This document shows positions 15,834 through 24,257 of a DNA stretch of 64,000 bases, piece by piece (positions within the stretch are counted from its first letter, which is position 1; every line of letters begins with the position of its first letter). This DNA comes from Marinilactibacillus sp036039175. Its GTDB lineage: Bacteria; Bacillota; Bacilli; Lactobacillales; Carnobacteriaceae_A. Below the pieces are notes generated by a model. The model saw only the letters and a program-made list of their open reading frames with translations, was not told where the DNA came from and searched no databases. The stretch spans positions 1 through 64,000 of the forward strand of contig NZ_JAYXKP010000007.1 of NCBI RefSeq assembly GCF_036039175.1, given 5' to 3'. The position numbers and the translations under genes are program-made.

Positions 15834-16487
15834 TTAGTGAGTCGTTCCACCAATCGCTTTTAAATCTTCTTTTCCATCAAAAGCAACAATTGCTTCGATA
15901 GCTTTTGTAATACCCGAAGCGATATCTTCAAGGTTCATGGCCGGTTTGCCTGGTTTATCCAATACTTGTGAAGGAATAAACGGCACATGCATGAATCCTG
16001 CTTTGATTTCTGGATATTTCTTATCGATCATATATTGTACTTGATACATAATATGGTTACATACAAATGTACCTGCAGAATTAGAAACGGATGCCGGAAC
16101 ACCTGCTTTTTTCATCTCTGTCACCATCGCTTTAACGGGTAATTGAGTGAAATAAGCTGATTCTCCATCTTCTTTGATGGCTACGTCGATTGGCTGATTC
16201 TCTTCATTATCGGGAATTCTAGCATCGTCTACATTGATGGCTACACGTTCAGGAGTCAATTCAAATCGTCCCCCTGCTTGACCGATGTTCAGTACATAGT
16301 CAGGTTTGAACTCTGCAATAGCCTCGTCTGTTACTTCTGCACTTTTTCCAAATACAGTAGGAATCATAACTTTTTTAATTTCTGCTCCATTAATGGTATC
16401 AGGGATTTTCTTTACTGCTTCCCATGCCGGATTTAAACTTTCTCCGCCAAATGGATCAAATCCTGTAACTAAAATTTTCATATTCAT
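15834..16487 (-). CDS. pcp: Pyrrolidone-carboxylate peptidase (pyroglutamyl peptidase I)
   Basis: A 217-residue cysteine peptidase of family C15 that removes N-terminal pyroglutamate from peptides in the cytoplasm. The catalytic triad is visible: E80 (ELTPERVA), C143 (TFVCNHIMYQ) and H167 (FMHVPF). The ATG at 16487 has GAAGGG 5 nt upstream. It lies 58 bp after the DUF979 gene and is likely co-transcribed with the DUF969/DUF979 membrane pair. This three-gene grouping recurs in Gram-positive genomes and points to uptake or release of 5-oxoproline or pyroglutamyl compounds. Confidence 0.95.
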   Translation of the reverse strand: MNMKILVTGFDPFGGESLNPAWEAVKKIPDTINGAEIKKVMIPTVFGKSAEVTDEAIAEFKPDYVLNIGQAGGRFELTPERVAINVDDARIPDNEENQPIDVAIKEDGESAYFTQLPVKAMVTEMKKAGVPASVSNSAGTFVCNHIMYQVQYMIDKKYPEIKAGFMHVPFIPSQVLDKPGKPAMNLEDIASGITKAIEAIVAFDGKEDLKAIGGTTH

Positions 16488-16545
16488 CGCTACCCTTCTT
16501 TATTCATTATATCAGAAATACCCGATTCAATAGAAGTCCTCTGTC

Positions 16546-17469
16546 CTAAAATGCCCAGAAGTACATTAAAATGACATGGAACACAATCATGATCAAAGCC
16601 ATTGGAATTTGTTCTTTGATAACGCCATTTTCATTTTTCATTTCAAGTAAGGCTACTGGCAAAGCATTAAAGTTTGCTGCCATTGGTGTCATAAGCGTTC
16701 CACAAAATCCGACTGTCATCGCTAAAGCCCCAGCAACTGCTGGATCTCCACCTTGTGAGATAACAAAAGGAATCCCAATCCCTGCTGTTATGACCGTGAA
16801 GGCTGCAAAGGCATTCCCCATAATCATTGTAAAGATAACCATCCCAGTTGAATACGCAATAACTCCGACTAAAGGATTTCCTTGTGGTAAGAAACTAGAA
16901 ATCCCGTTGGCAATCACTTCACCGACTCCAGCTTGAGTAAAGATCACGCCTAATGCAGCTAGTAACTGCGGTAAGAAACCTACTGGACCAACTTGCTGAA
17001 CCATTCTGTTTCCATCTTCTAACGCAAGGTTCGGAGAGGATTTCGTAATGATCATTGCTACGATTAAGGAAGTCACCGCTCCAATACCAATTCCCGCTTG
17101 CCCACCAAGTGGTGTAAATTGAGCGACCCCCACAGCAACAACAGCTAGTACAACTACAGGAAGAAAAACCCAATTTCCAAGTTTTTTACTAGACGCTTGT
17201 GCTTCTTCTTCTGTTACTTGTTTTATATGGCCAATTTTCACTTGCTTTAATAGTGTCAATAAACCAACAATCAGTAAAATCGCTCCAGTGATCTCAAAAG
17301 GAATATAGTTTCCTAAAGCGAATGTAATGCCTAGTAGTAACCAGAACACTGCAGTTCCAAATTTGGCTGGATGTGACTTGTCCGTTGCGACTTTAAAAGC
17401 TACATATGCAAGCAGTAAACCCACAAGAATAAAAAAGAACTCCAATAAATTATTTACGAATGCTTCCAT
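16546..17469 (-). CDS. DUF979 family membrane protein
   Basis: A 307-residue membrane protein with roughly nine hydrophobic segments. It belongs to the DUF979 family, recognised by length, the Gly-rich segments (GFCGTLMTPMAANFNALPVA near the C-terminus) and its invariable partner DUF969. Its ATG overlaps the DUF969 stop codon by one base, so translation is coupled. The pair probably forms a two-subunit permease. Being followed by pcp suggests 5-oxoproline or a related compound as substrate, but this is context-based inference. A central soluble loop at about 88-105 (KQVTEEEAQASSKK) probably faces the cytoplasm. Confidence 0.82.
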   Translation of the reverse strand: MEAFVNNLLEFFFILVGLLLAYVAFKVATDKSHPAKFGTAVFWLLLGITFALGNYIPFEITGAILLIVGLLTLLKQVKIGHIKQVTEEEAQASSKKLGNWVFLPVVVLAVVAVGVAQFTPLGGQAGIGIGAVTSLIVAMIITKSSPNLALEDGNRMVQQVGPVGFLPQLLAALGVIFTQAGVGEVIANGISSFLPQGNPLVGVIAYSTGMVIFTMIMGNAFAAFTVITAGIGIPFVISQGGDPAVAGALAMTVGFCGTLMTPMAANFNALPVALLEMKNENGVIKEQIPMALIMIVFHVILMYFWAF

Positions 17470-18170
17470 TATGATTTACCTGCCTTTTTCTCTTGATTTG
17501 CTTGATTGTATTTGCGGTTCATCTTGCGGTCAAATAGAATATTTGATACTACAACAATAACAAGTGCAAAAAGCGCTACTGGAATCGTCGCAATAACAAT
17601 ATCTATAGGAGAAATTACGTATCCTAAAGAGTCCATCGTACTAGTAATCAATAAAACACCCGAAGCTGCAATAAAGGTATTTTGCGCAAAGAAGTTCCCA
17701 AAGTTTTCTGTAGCTGCGGAACGCGCTTTGATTTTTTCTGTATCTTCTTCACTGATTTCGCCGTATTTAGTCTTAGCCGCTGCTTGAGACATTGGTTCAA
17801 TTAATGGACGAACAAATTGTGTTTGTCCTTGCATCCGAATAGAAAACGTACCCGCTAGTTCCCTGAAGACCATGTAGATCGAGAAAAGTTTTCCGGCTGT
17901 GATTCCGTTGATGTTCTCAAGAATACGAACAGCTTGCTGACGCAGCCCCGCTCTTTCTGCGATACCAATCATCGGTAGCGTTAGTAAAAATAACGTCACT
18001 AATCGGTTATTAACAAAAGCTTCCCCCATAATAAATAGAAACTCGAAAAATGAAATACCTGATACTAGTGCTGTAACAAGTGCTGCAATCAAAACGACTG
18101 CAATCGTGTCGAATTTAAAAATGAACCCAACGACGATAATTAAAATACCAATTAATCGTATAATTTCCAT
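17469..18170 (-). CDS. DUF969 family membrane protein
   Basis: A 233-residue protein with about six hydrophobic segments, beginning MEIIRLIGILIIVVGFIFKF and ending in a basic tail (NRKYNQANQEKKAGKS). It is the DUF969 partner of the downstream DUF979 protein. Conserved-looking polar stretches such as RELAGTFSIRMQGQTQFVRP near residue 105 sit between membrane segments and may line a substrate path. It is the first gene of the DUF969-DUF979-pcp unit; GAAGGATAGGT precedes the ATG. It lies just downstream of the treC terminator, so transcription is probably independent of trehalose. Confidence 0.82.
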   Translation of the reverse strand: MEIIRLIGILIIVVGFIFKFDTIAVVLIAALVTALVSGISFFEFLFIMGEAFVNNRLVTLFLLTLPMIGIAERAGLRQQAVRILENINGITAGKLFSIYMVFRELAGTFSIRMQGQTQFVRPLIEPMSQAAAKTKYGEISEEDTEKIKARSAATENFGNFFAQNTFIAASGVLLITSTMDSLGYVISPIDIVIATIPVALFALVIVVVSNILFDRKMNRKYNQANQEKKAGKS

Positions 18171-18304
18171 ACCTATCCTTCTCCCAAATAATAATATAGT
18201 TGTCTCAATTTTAAATCATAGCACCTAACGATAAACGAGTCAAAATTTGAGAGAGTTAAAAATACAACTAGCGTTTTCTCATTGTTAAGATACTTTCTAC
18301 CAAC

Positions 18305-18352
18305 AAAAAAGCAGTCTATGATAGTAAAGGTACTTACTGTCATAAACTGCTT
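18305..18352 (-). terminator. Terminator of the trehalose operon
   Basis: On the minus strand GCAGTTTATGA pairs with TCATAGACTGC (one G-U), with a further inner AGTAA/TTACT helix, followed by TTTTTT. It begins 16 bp beyond treC. Confidence 0.85.
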
Positions 18353-18367
18353 CAAATTATCATTCAA

Positions 18368-20023
18368 TTAATTTAATAAAAAAGCGATAGTTTCGTACGG
18401 TTGCATCACGAATGTTGATTCCAACGGTCGCTGTTCTTTATTACCCAACACATATTGTGCATCCATTTCTAACAAATGACGCGGTATATCAAATACTGCT
18501 TCATCTGCATAAAAGTGGTTCAAAACAAGTAGTGTTTGATTTTCATACGTTCTGATGTAAGCAAACACACTTTGGTGACCCAATTCAACGGGTTCATAAG
18601 AACCTTCTTGAATAATTTTATACTCTTTACGTAACTGGATTAATTTTTTATAGTACTCACGGATGTTTTTACTGACTCCATCATTCTCCGTGTTGCGTTC
18701 TTTATAATTTTCAGGGATCTTTAACCAAGGTTTTCCTTCTGTAAAACCAGCGTTTTCAGAAGCAGTCCACTGCATCGGCGTACGTGCATTGTCTCTAGAT
18801 TTAGCCTGAATAATCTCCATAATTTGATCTTCTGGCAGTCCGTCTTCTTTTAATTTCTGATACGCATTGTGTGTTTCGATATCTACATAGTCATCAATAT
18901 GCTTGTAATTCGGGTTCGTCATGCCAATTTCTTCACCCTGATAGATAAATGGTGTCCCTCTTAGGAAATGGATAGTTTGTGCCAAGATCGTCGCTGTTTC
19001 GAAAGGATATTTCTCAACATCTCCAAACCGATTATTCGCCCGTGGCTGATCGTGGTTGTTCCAAAAGACCGCATTCCAACCCCCACCTTCATCCATTCCT
19101 CTTTGCCATTCGTCCAGTAGTTTCTTTAATTCCAAGAAATCAAACGGTTGAGTTGTCCATTTTTCACCATCTTTGTAATCTACTTTCAAATGGTGAAAAC
19201 TAAAAATCATCGACAATTCATCTCGTTCAGGATTTGAGTACTGTACGCCATTTGTCACGGTTGTTGAGCTCATTTCTCCAACTGTAATTACGTCTTCGTA
19301 CTTGCCGTATGTTTCTCTATTCAATTCGTGAATATACTCGTGGACGATTGGTGTGTCTGTGTAATGAGATTTTCCAACGCCGTCATCTGCATCTTTTAAT
19401 TCTTCGTCTTTTCCAATCACATTAAGGACGTCAAAGCGAAGTCCTTTCACACCTTTTTCCAGCCAGAAGTTGACGGCATTGTAGAGTTCCTGACGGACCT
19501 CTGGATTTCGCCAATCTAAATCTGCTTGGGTTTTATCATAGAGATGTAAGTAATACTGATCTGTATTTCCAAATTTAGACCACGCATCTCCGCCAAATTT
19601 AGATTCCCAGTTTGTTGGAAGACTGCCATCCGCTTTTCCTTCTCTTAGAATATAATAGTCTTGGTATTTCTTTTCTCCCTTTAAGGCTTTCTGGAACCAC
19701 TCGTGTGAGGTAGAAGTATGATTCAACACCATATCTAACATCAGGGAAATACCACGTTTTTTGGCTTCTTCTACAAGTGTATCGAAATCTTCAAAAGTAC
19801 CAAACATCGGATCAATAGAGGTATAATCTGCTACGTCATAACCATTGTCGTTTTGAGGTGACTTGTAAAAAGGATTCAGCCACAACATATCTACACCTAA
19901 ATCTTCTAGATAAGGTAGCTTTTCAATAATACCTTTCAAATCACCTAGCCCACTTCCATCCGTATCTTTAAAGGATTTTGGGTATGCCTGATAAATTACT
20001 TTGTCGTGAAAATATGTCATCAA
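18368..20023 (-). CDS. treC: Trehalose-6-phosphate hydrolase
   Basis: A 551-residue GH13 enzyme of the oligo-1,6-glucosidase/phosphotrehalase group. It hydrolyses trehalose 6-phosphate from the PTS to glucose and glucose 6-phosphate. Catalytic residues are visible: nucleophile D198 (GLRFDVLNV), acid/base E250 (ITVGEMSS) and D325 (WNNHDQPR). The N-terminal IYQAYPKSFKDTDGSGLGDL is typical. Assignment to TreC rather than another alpha-glucosidase rests on treP directly upstream and on treR. GGAAG precedes two adjacent ATG codons (20023, 20020); either may be used. The stop is followed by the operon terminator. Confidence 0.93.
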   Translation of the reverse strand: MMTYFHDKVIYQAYPKSFKDTDGSGLGDLKGIIEKLPYLEDLGVDMLWLNPFYKSPQNDNGYDVADYTSIDPMFGTFEDFDTLVEEAKKRGISLMLDMVLNHTSTSHEWFQKALKGEKKYQDYYILREGKADGSLPTNWESKFGGDAWSKFGNTDQYYLHLYDKTQADLDWRNPEVRQELYNAVNFWLEKGVKGLRFDVLNVIGKDEELKDADDGVGKSHYTDTPIVHEYIHELNRETYGKYEDVITVGEMSSTTVTNGVQYSNPERDELSMIFSFHHLKVDYKDGEKWTTQPFDFLELKKLLDEWQRGMDEGGGWNAVFWNNHDQPRANNRFGDVEKYPFETATILAQTIHFLRGTPFIYQGEEIGMTNPNYKHIDDYVDIETHNAYQKLKEDGLPEDQIMEIIQAKSRDNARTPMQWTASENAGFTEGKPWLKIPENYKERNTENDGVSKNIREYYKKLIQLRKEYKIIQEGSYEPVELGHQSVFAYIRTYENQTLLVLNHFYADEAVFDIPRHLLEMDAQYVLGNKEQRPLESTFVMQPYETIAFLLN

Positions 20024-20047
20024 ATTCTTCCTTTCTATATTTATAGA

Positions 20048-20128
20048 AAAAGGACTGATTCTTAAGTACCGGATATTCGTCTAAATAAATGCTCTAGACA
20101 GCTTCGGTCTTATAGAACCAATCCTTTT
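20048..20128 (-). other. Intercistronic stem-loop between treP and treC
   Basis: A 15-bp stem (20048-20062 with 20114-20128, two G-U pairs on the RNA) encloses about 50 nt. On the minus strand the 3' arm ends in TTTTT and then the treC ribosome binding site follows. It could terminate part of the transcripts or protect treP mRNA, giving less hydrolase than transporter. Confidence 0.55.
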
Positions 20129-20169
20129 CTAACGGTTAACGATTCTTTCATTTAGAATTTTCAGCTCGA

Positions 20170-21678
20170 TTATTGACCTAATTTAGGAATCGGTAAGTTT
20201 GTGTTTTCCCATTTAGTCAAGATGCCTCTTTTTTCAAAGAAGATCGTTAAAATGATGGGTACTACAAATGCAACGGCCATAGCAATTAAGAATCCTACCA
20301 TAGAATCTGGCTGAATACTCAAGAATCCTGGGAGTCCTCCAACTCCGATAGAATTCGCTGTTACGTTCATCGCTACAGAAATCATACCAGCAAAGGCTGA
20401 ACCAATCATTCCTGCCACGAATGGGTAAACAAATTTAATATTGATACCAAACAGTGCCGGTTCCGTTACCCCTAGATAAGCAGAAATAGCAGCTGGAATA
20501 GATACCTGCTCTTCTTTTTTATTACCCCAGTGCATAATGATCATACCCAGAACGGCAGATCCTTGTGCGATATTCGATAAGGCAATCATCGGCCATAAGT
20601 TTGTACCACCGTAATCTGCAACTAATTGTAGATCAATTGCGTTAGACATATGGTGTAGACCTGTGATAACTAGCGGTGCATACAGGCCACCAAACACGAA
20701 TCCAAAGATCCAACTAAAGGTTCCTGAAAGTCCCCAGTTTACAACTTGAGAAAGACCTGTTCCCAGTGTCCAACCAATCGGTCCGATTACAGCGTGTGCG
20801 ATAAAGATTGTTGGAAGTAGTGCAAATAATGGAACAAAAATCATTGAAATGGCTTCTGGAATAAATTTACGTAACCATTTTTCAAGATACGCTAGCAAGA
20901 ACCCAGCCATCATCGCTGGAATAACTTGTGCTTGGTATCCAATTTTATCTAATTGGAAGAAACCAAAGTCCCATTGTGAGATGTCTCCAGCAAGGATATC
21001 TTGAACTCCATATGCATTTGCAAGTTGTGGAGAGACTAATGTAAGTCCTAAAACGATACCCAATATCTGAGTGGTCCCCATTTTTCTTGTAACACTCCAT
21101 GTAATACCTACAGGTAAGAAGTGGAAAATCGCTTCACCTGGAAGCCACAAGAAGTCATTTACACCAGCCCAGAATTGAGAAACATTGACAATCTTATTGA
21201 AAATTGGGTCACCAGCATCGGTTACTTGAGGTACGCCATCAACAATTAGTCGTCCTAATGATTCAAATTCGATACCTTCTAATACATTACGAAATCCTAA
21301 TATTAAACCACCAATAATAATTGCGGGAATAAGTGGCGTGAAAATTTCAGCTAGAGCGCCCATGAGTCTTTGTAGCCAGTTCATATTTTGTGTGCTGGCT
21401 TTTTTTACGTCATCTTTAGAGACACCTTCAAGACCGGAAACATCTGAAAATTCATTATAAAAGTCTGCTACTCTGTTACCAATAATAACTTGAAACTGTC
21501 CAGCTTGAGTGAAGGTTCCTTTTACTGATGGAATCTCTTCTATCCTCTTGACGTCTGCACTAGATGGATCGTCTAAAACAAATCGCATACGGGTCGCACA
21601 ATGCGTTACAGCGTTAACATTTTCTTTCCCGCCAATAGCATCCAGCAACTCTTTAGCATCATTCTTAAAGTCTGCCAT
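20170..21678 (-). CDS. treP: PTS trehalose-specific EIIBC component
   Basis: A 502-residue permease. The N-terminal EIIB domain of the glucose type carries the phospho-cysteine C27 in THCATRMRF. After a linker (about 85-105) the EIIC domain has around ten membrane segments and the sugar-binding region TEPALFGINIKFVYPF. It imports and phosphorylates trehalose to trehalose 6-phosphate. There is no C-terminal EIIA, so it must take phosphate from a separate EIIA of the glucose class; the gene at 50688 encodes one. The promoter and a palindromic TreR operator lie just upstream. A good AGGAGG site precedes the ATG. Confidence 0.93.
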   Translation of the reverse strand: MADFKNDAKELLDAIGGKENVNAVTHCATRMRFVLDDPSSADVKRIEEIPSVKGTFTQAGQFQVIIGNRVADFYNEFSDVSGLEGVSKDDVKKASTQNMNWLQRLMGALAEIFTPLIPAIIIGGLILGFRNVLEGIEFESLGRLIVDGVPQVTDAGDPIFNKIVNVSQFWAGVNDFLWLPGEAIFHFLPVGITWSVTRKMGTTQILGIVLGLTLVSPQLANAYGVQDILAGDISQWDFGFFQLDKIGYQAQVIPAMMAGFLLAYLEKWLRKFIPEAISMIFVPLFALLPTIFIAHAVIGPIGWTLGTGLSQVVNWGLSGTFSWIFGFVFGGLYAPLVITGLHHMSNAIDLQLVADYGGTNLWPMIALSNIAQGSAVLGMIIMHWGNKKEEQVSIPAAISAYLGVTEPALFGINIKFVYPFVAGMIGSAFAGMISVAMNVTANSIGVGGLPGFLSIQPDSMVGFLIAMAVAFVVPIILTIFFEKRGILTKWENTNLPIPKLGQ

Positions 21679-21704
21679 GTTATTTCCTCCTAAATATCGT
21701 TTTA

Positions 21705-21720
21705 ACTTGTATATACAAGT
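21705..21720. promoter_or_regulatory. TreR operator
   Basis: ACTTGTATATACAAGT is a perfect 16-bp palindrome between the treP promoter and its ribosome binding site. It has the TTGTATATACAA core expected for TreR-type GntR repressors, and its position suits roadblock repression. Confidence 0.85.
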
Positions 21721-21734
21721 TGTTCGTTAACGTA

Positions 21735-21763
21735 ACTATACTCCAAAAACTTTTGGGATGCAA
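21735..21763 (-). promoter_or_regulatory. Promoter of treP-treC
   Basis: On the minus strand TTGCAT (21763-21758) and TATAGT (21740-21735) are 17 bp apart. The TreR operator begins 15 bp downstream of the -10. Confidence 0.7.
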
Positions 21764-21876
21764 CCGTTTTTATATTTTATCTCTCCTCTCTTACGTGTCC
21801 GTTTACCCTGTCTATCCTGTCCTTGTTCTCTTCATGACAATTTTATCATTTAGTCCTTGATTTTCGTTAATAAAAA

Positions 21877-21917
21877 GCCCTTCAAGCGACTGTAGGCATA
21901 CTCAGTACTTGAAGGGC
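21877..21917 (-). terminator. Terminator of folC
   Basis: GCCCTTCAAG (21877-21886) pairs with CTTGAAGGGC (21908-21917) over a 21-nt loop, followed on the minus strand by TTTTTA. Confidence 0.85.
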
Positions 21918-21930
21918 GGACAATTTGATT

Positions 21931-23208
21931 TTATAAATGAAGCAACTTTCTTAAATCACCGACTAAATAAAGGGATCCAAATACGACGATGATTTCCTCT
22001 CTTTCGGCTTCTTTTTCGATGTAATGCTGGATATCTTCCACTGATTTTACGAATCTTGCAGACTGTCCTCTATTATTCAGTACAGTAGCGACTTCTTCTG
22101 CATCAAATCCTCTCCAAGGATCTGGTGATACCGTTAAAACTCGTCTCGCTATATCTGAGACAACTTCGATCATATCTATATAGGCTTTATCTTTCATCAT
22201 GCCTACTACAAATGTAACTTTTTGATCCGGAAATAACCTTCGGATGTTTTGACTCAATAGCGCGACACCTTGTTCATTATGTGCACCATCTACTAAAACG
22301 AGTGGTTCTTCCCGTAACACTTCCATCCTGCCAGCCCAGAATGCTTTTTCTAGTCCTTTTCTAATTACTTCATCCGTAATCATTTCATACATAGGCTTTA
22401 ATTTTAAGGCCGTTTCTATCGCTAGCGTAGCATTTGAAAGTTGGTGGACACCAACCATCTTGATTTTCAGATTCTTGTACTGCTTGTAGTTGAATTTCTG
22501 TCCTTTTATAGATGCAGACAACTGTTCAATATCAGACTGGTTCAATACCTTAAGCTCTGCTCGTTTTTCCTGTGCACGTTCTTCAAAAACCGGTCGTAGC
22601 TCGTTTCCACAATCGTAAACAACCACAGAACCGTTCGTTTTAATGATTCCAGCCTTTTCCTGAGCGATTTCTTTTAAAGTATGTCCAAGCATATTCATAT
22701 GATCTAAACCAATCGATGTGATAACCGCCACTTCAGGTGTTTCAATAATATTCGTTGAATCTAGTCTTCCACCAATTCCTGTCTCCAAAACAACTAGATC
22801 ACAATTTTGACGACTGAAATAAACAAACGCAACAGCTGTCAATATTTCAAACGAATACAGTTTTTCAGACAGTTCTGTTTCAACTTCTTCTACATAACCT
22901 GCTACTTTTTCAGTACACTCTATAAAGTCCTGATCAGAAATGAATTTTTGATCCACTTGAATGCGTTCGTTTACGACTTCAAGATGTGGAGACGTAAAGA
23001 GGCCCACTTGCATACCGGCTTCTCTTAGAATCGAAGAAATAAAAGAAGCTGTAGTGCCTTTTCCATTTGTTCCCGCTATATGAATAAACTTTAGCTGATT
23101 CTGCGGATTACCTAGTTTTTGCATCAAGCTCGCCATGCGGTCAAGATTTTCTTTTTTTCCATTTCCGCGATTTGTATTTACAAGTGTTGTAACTTCTTCC
23201 ATATTCAT
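21931..23208 (-). CDS. folC: Folylpolyglutamate synthase / dihydrofolate synthase
   Basis: A 425-residue Mur-ligase-fold enzyme that adds glutamate to dihydropteroate and to folates with ATP. The P-loop AGTNGKGTTASFISSIL is near residue 46. The family motifs TSPHLEVVNERIQV and DGAHNEQGVALL are present, and the length is normal. The start has two nearby ATGs (MNMEE) and only a weak AGG upstream, so it may be two codons shorter. It stands between the tre operon and a GNAT gene, both on the same strand, and has its own terminator. Confidence 0.94.
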   Translation of the reverse strand: MNMEEVTTLVNTNRGNGKKENLDRMASLMQKLGNPQNQLKFIHIAGTNGKGTTASFISSILREAGMQVGLFTSPHLEVVNERIQVDQKFISDQDFIECTEKVAGYVEEVETELSEKLYSFEILTAVAFVYFSRQNCDLVVLETGIGGRLDSTNIIETPEVAVITSIGLDHMNMLGHTLKEIAQEKAGIIKTNGSVVVYDCGNELRPVFEERAQEKRAELKVLNQSDIEQLSASIKGQKFNYKQYKNLKIKMVGVHQLSNATLAIETALKLKPMYEMITDEVIRKGLEKAFWAGRMEVLREEPLVLVDGAHNEQGVALLSQNIRRLFPDQKVTFVVGMMKDKAYIDMIEVVSDIARRVLTVSPDPWRGFDAEEVATVLNNRGQSARFVKSVEDIQHYIEKEAEREEIIVVFGSLYLVGDLRKLLHL

Positions 23209-23299
23209 AAACCACGCCTACATTTCTAAGTTTTTCTTTATTATACAATCGAGTGACCAGATTGTCGAAAACGACTACACTCTATTGCATCGTTTCATC

Positions 23300-24118
23300 T
23301 TATTTATATTCATAATAGTCTTGCGCATGTACCGCTTCAAACCCAACCGACTCATATAATCCTAGAGCGCGGTCATTTTTTGTTTCCACATCCAGATGAA
23401 CAGAATTCCCCTTTTCGCTTTCTTGTCTGACAACCGATTGTAGCACCTTGCGACCGATCCCTTTCTTTTGATACTTTGGTAAGATTGAAAATCCATAGAT
23501 CCAAGCCTCCGTTTTTTCTCTTGTGACACGAATTTTACCAACTGACTCATTGTTGACTTCAATCATGTACAGATCCGTATCTTCTTCGCCATTGATTCTA
23601 CTTTCCATCTCCACTGCATCTTCTCTTAGAATACCAAAGGATTCTACATCAAGCTGAACCCGTCTATCTAAATCCGATAGAGTCGCTTGGCGTAATACGA
23701 AATCGGTTGCCACCTCAAGGGGCCTCGATTTCCACTTCATTTGATGTTCCGTGAAAGCATAGCTTGCTCCTTGTTTTTTCAAAAATCGTTTAGCTGATTG
23801 AGAACTAGCTGGTGCATTTAATAGAATGTTCTTATAGCCTTTCTCTCTCACGACCCGCATCGCTTCTGTAAATAACTGCGTGAAATAATCTTTCTGGCGC
23901 TCACGAGGTTTAACCATTCCCGTTACTTCAACGGTTGACCCAAATGCGTACAATCCTACAAAAGCAATCAGTTCGTCCTCTTTATAGTAAAGAAATTCGT
24001 TTTGGTCATCTTCGCGTGCACGCAGCATTTCCCAGTTTAGCTTGAGCTCTAACTTGTCGAAAGCCTCTACTTCTTTTTGAAGCTCTTCTATATCAAAAAG
24101 TTGTTGGTTTGTAAGCAT
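23300..24118 (-). CDS. GNAT family N-acetyltransferase, two-domain
   Basis: A 272-residue protein built of two GNAT-like halves. The C-terminal half is the catalytic-looking one: a beta-bulge strand AWIYGFSILPKYQKKGIGRK with the acetyl-CoA pyrophosphate motif QKKGIG, then the DVETKNDRALGLYESVGFE motif. The N-terminal half (about 1-140) is more diverged (VTGMVKPRERQKDYFTQLF) and may be structural. The start at 24118 is chosen because AAGGAG lies 7 nt before it; an in-frame upstream ATG at 24145 has no ribosome binding site. The substrate is unknown. Confidence 0.87.
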   Translation of the reverse strand: MLTNQQLFDIEELQKEVEAFDKLELKLNWEMLRAREDDQNEFLYYKEDELIAFVGLYAFGSTVEVTGMVKPRERQKDYFTQLFTEAMRVVREKGYKNILLNAPASSQSAKRFLKKQGASYAFTEHQMKWKSRPLEVATDFVLRQATLSDLDRRVQLDVESFGILREDAVEMESRINGEEDTDLYMIEVNNESVGKIRVTREKTEAWIYGFSILPKYQKKGIGRKVLQSVVRQESEKGNSVHLDVETKNDRALGLYESVGFEAVHAQDYYEYK

Positions 24119-24202
24119 ATGGATCTCCTTAAAAGTTTTTTTCATTCTTATTTAAAACCCCATTGTTTACTTTTAATGATTAACAATAAAAGTCAGATTA
24201 AC

Positions 24203-24241
24203 AAAAAATAGTCATGCATAACCGAAGTTAGACATGACTAT
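24203..24241 (-). terminator. Terminator of the rnpA-yidC-jag transcript
   Basis: On the minus strand ATAGTCATG pairs with CATGACTAT, with an inner AAC-TTCG-GTT hairpin (a stable UUCG tetraloop), followed by TTTTT. It is 17 bp beyond jag. Confidence 0.85.
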
Positions 24242-24257
24242 CTCAGATAAAGAACAA

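Noticed and set aside
18173..18367. 64-codon frame on the minus strand between treC and the DUF969 gene
   Set aside because: It spans the treC terminator hairpin, has no ribosome binding site and encodes no recognisable motif.
21758..21772. Possible catabolite-response element upstream of treP
   Set aside because: Only the central A-x-CG part fits; the outer TG and CA positions and the W positions do not.
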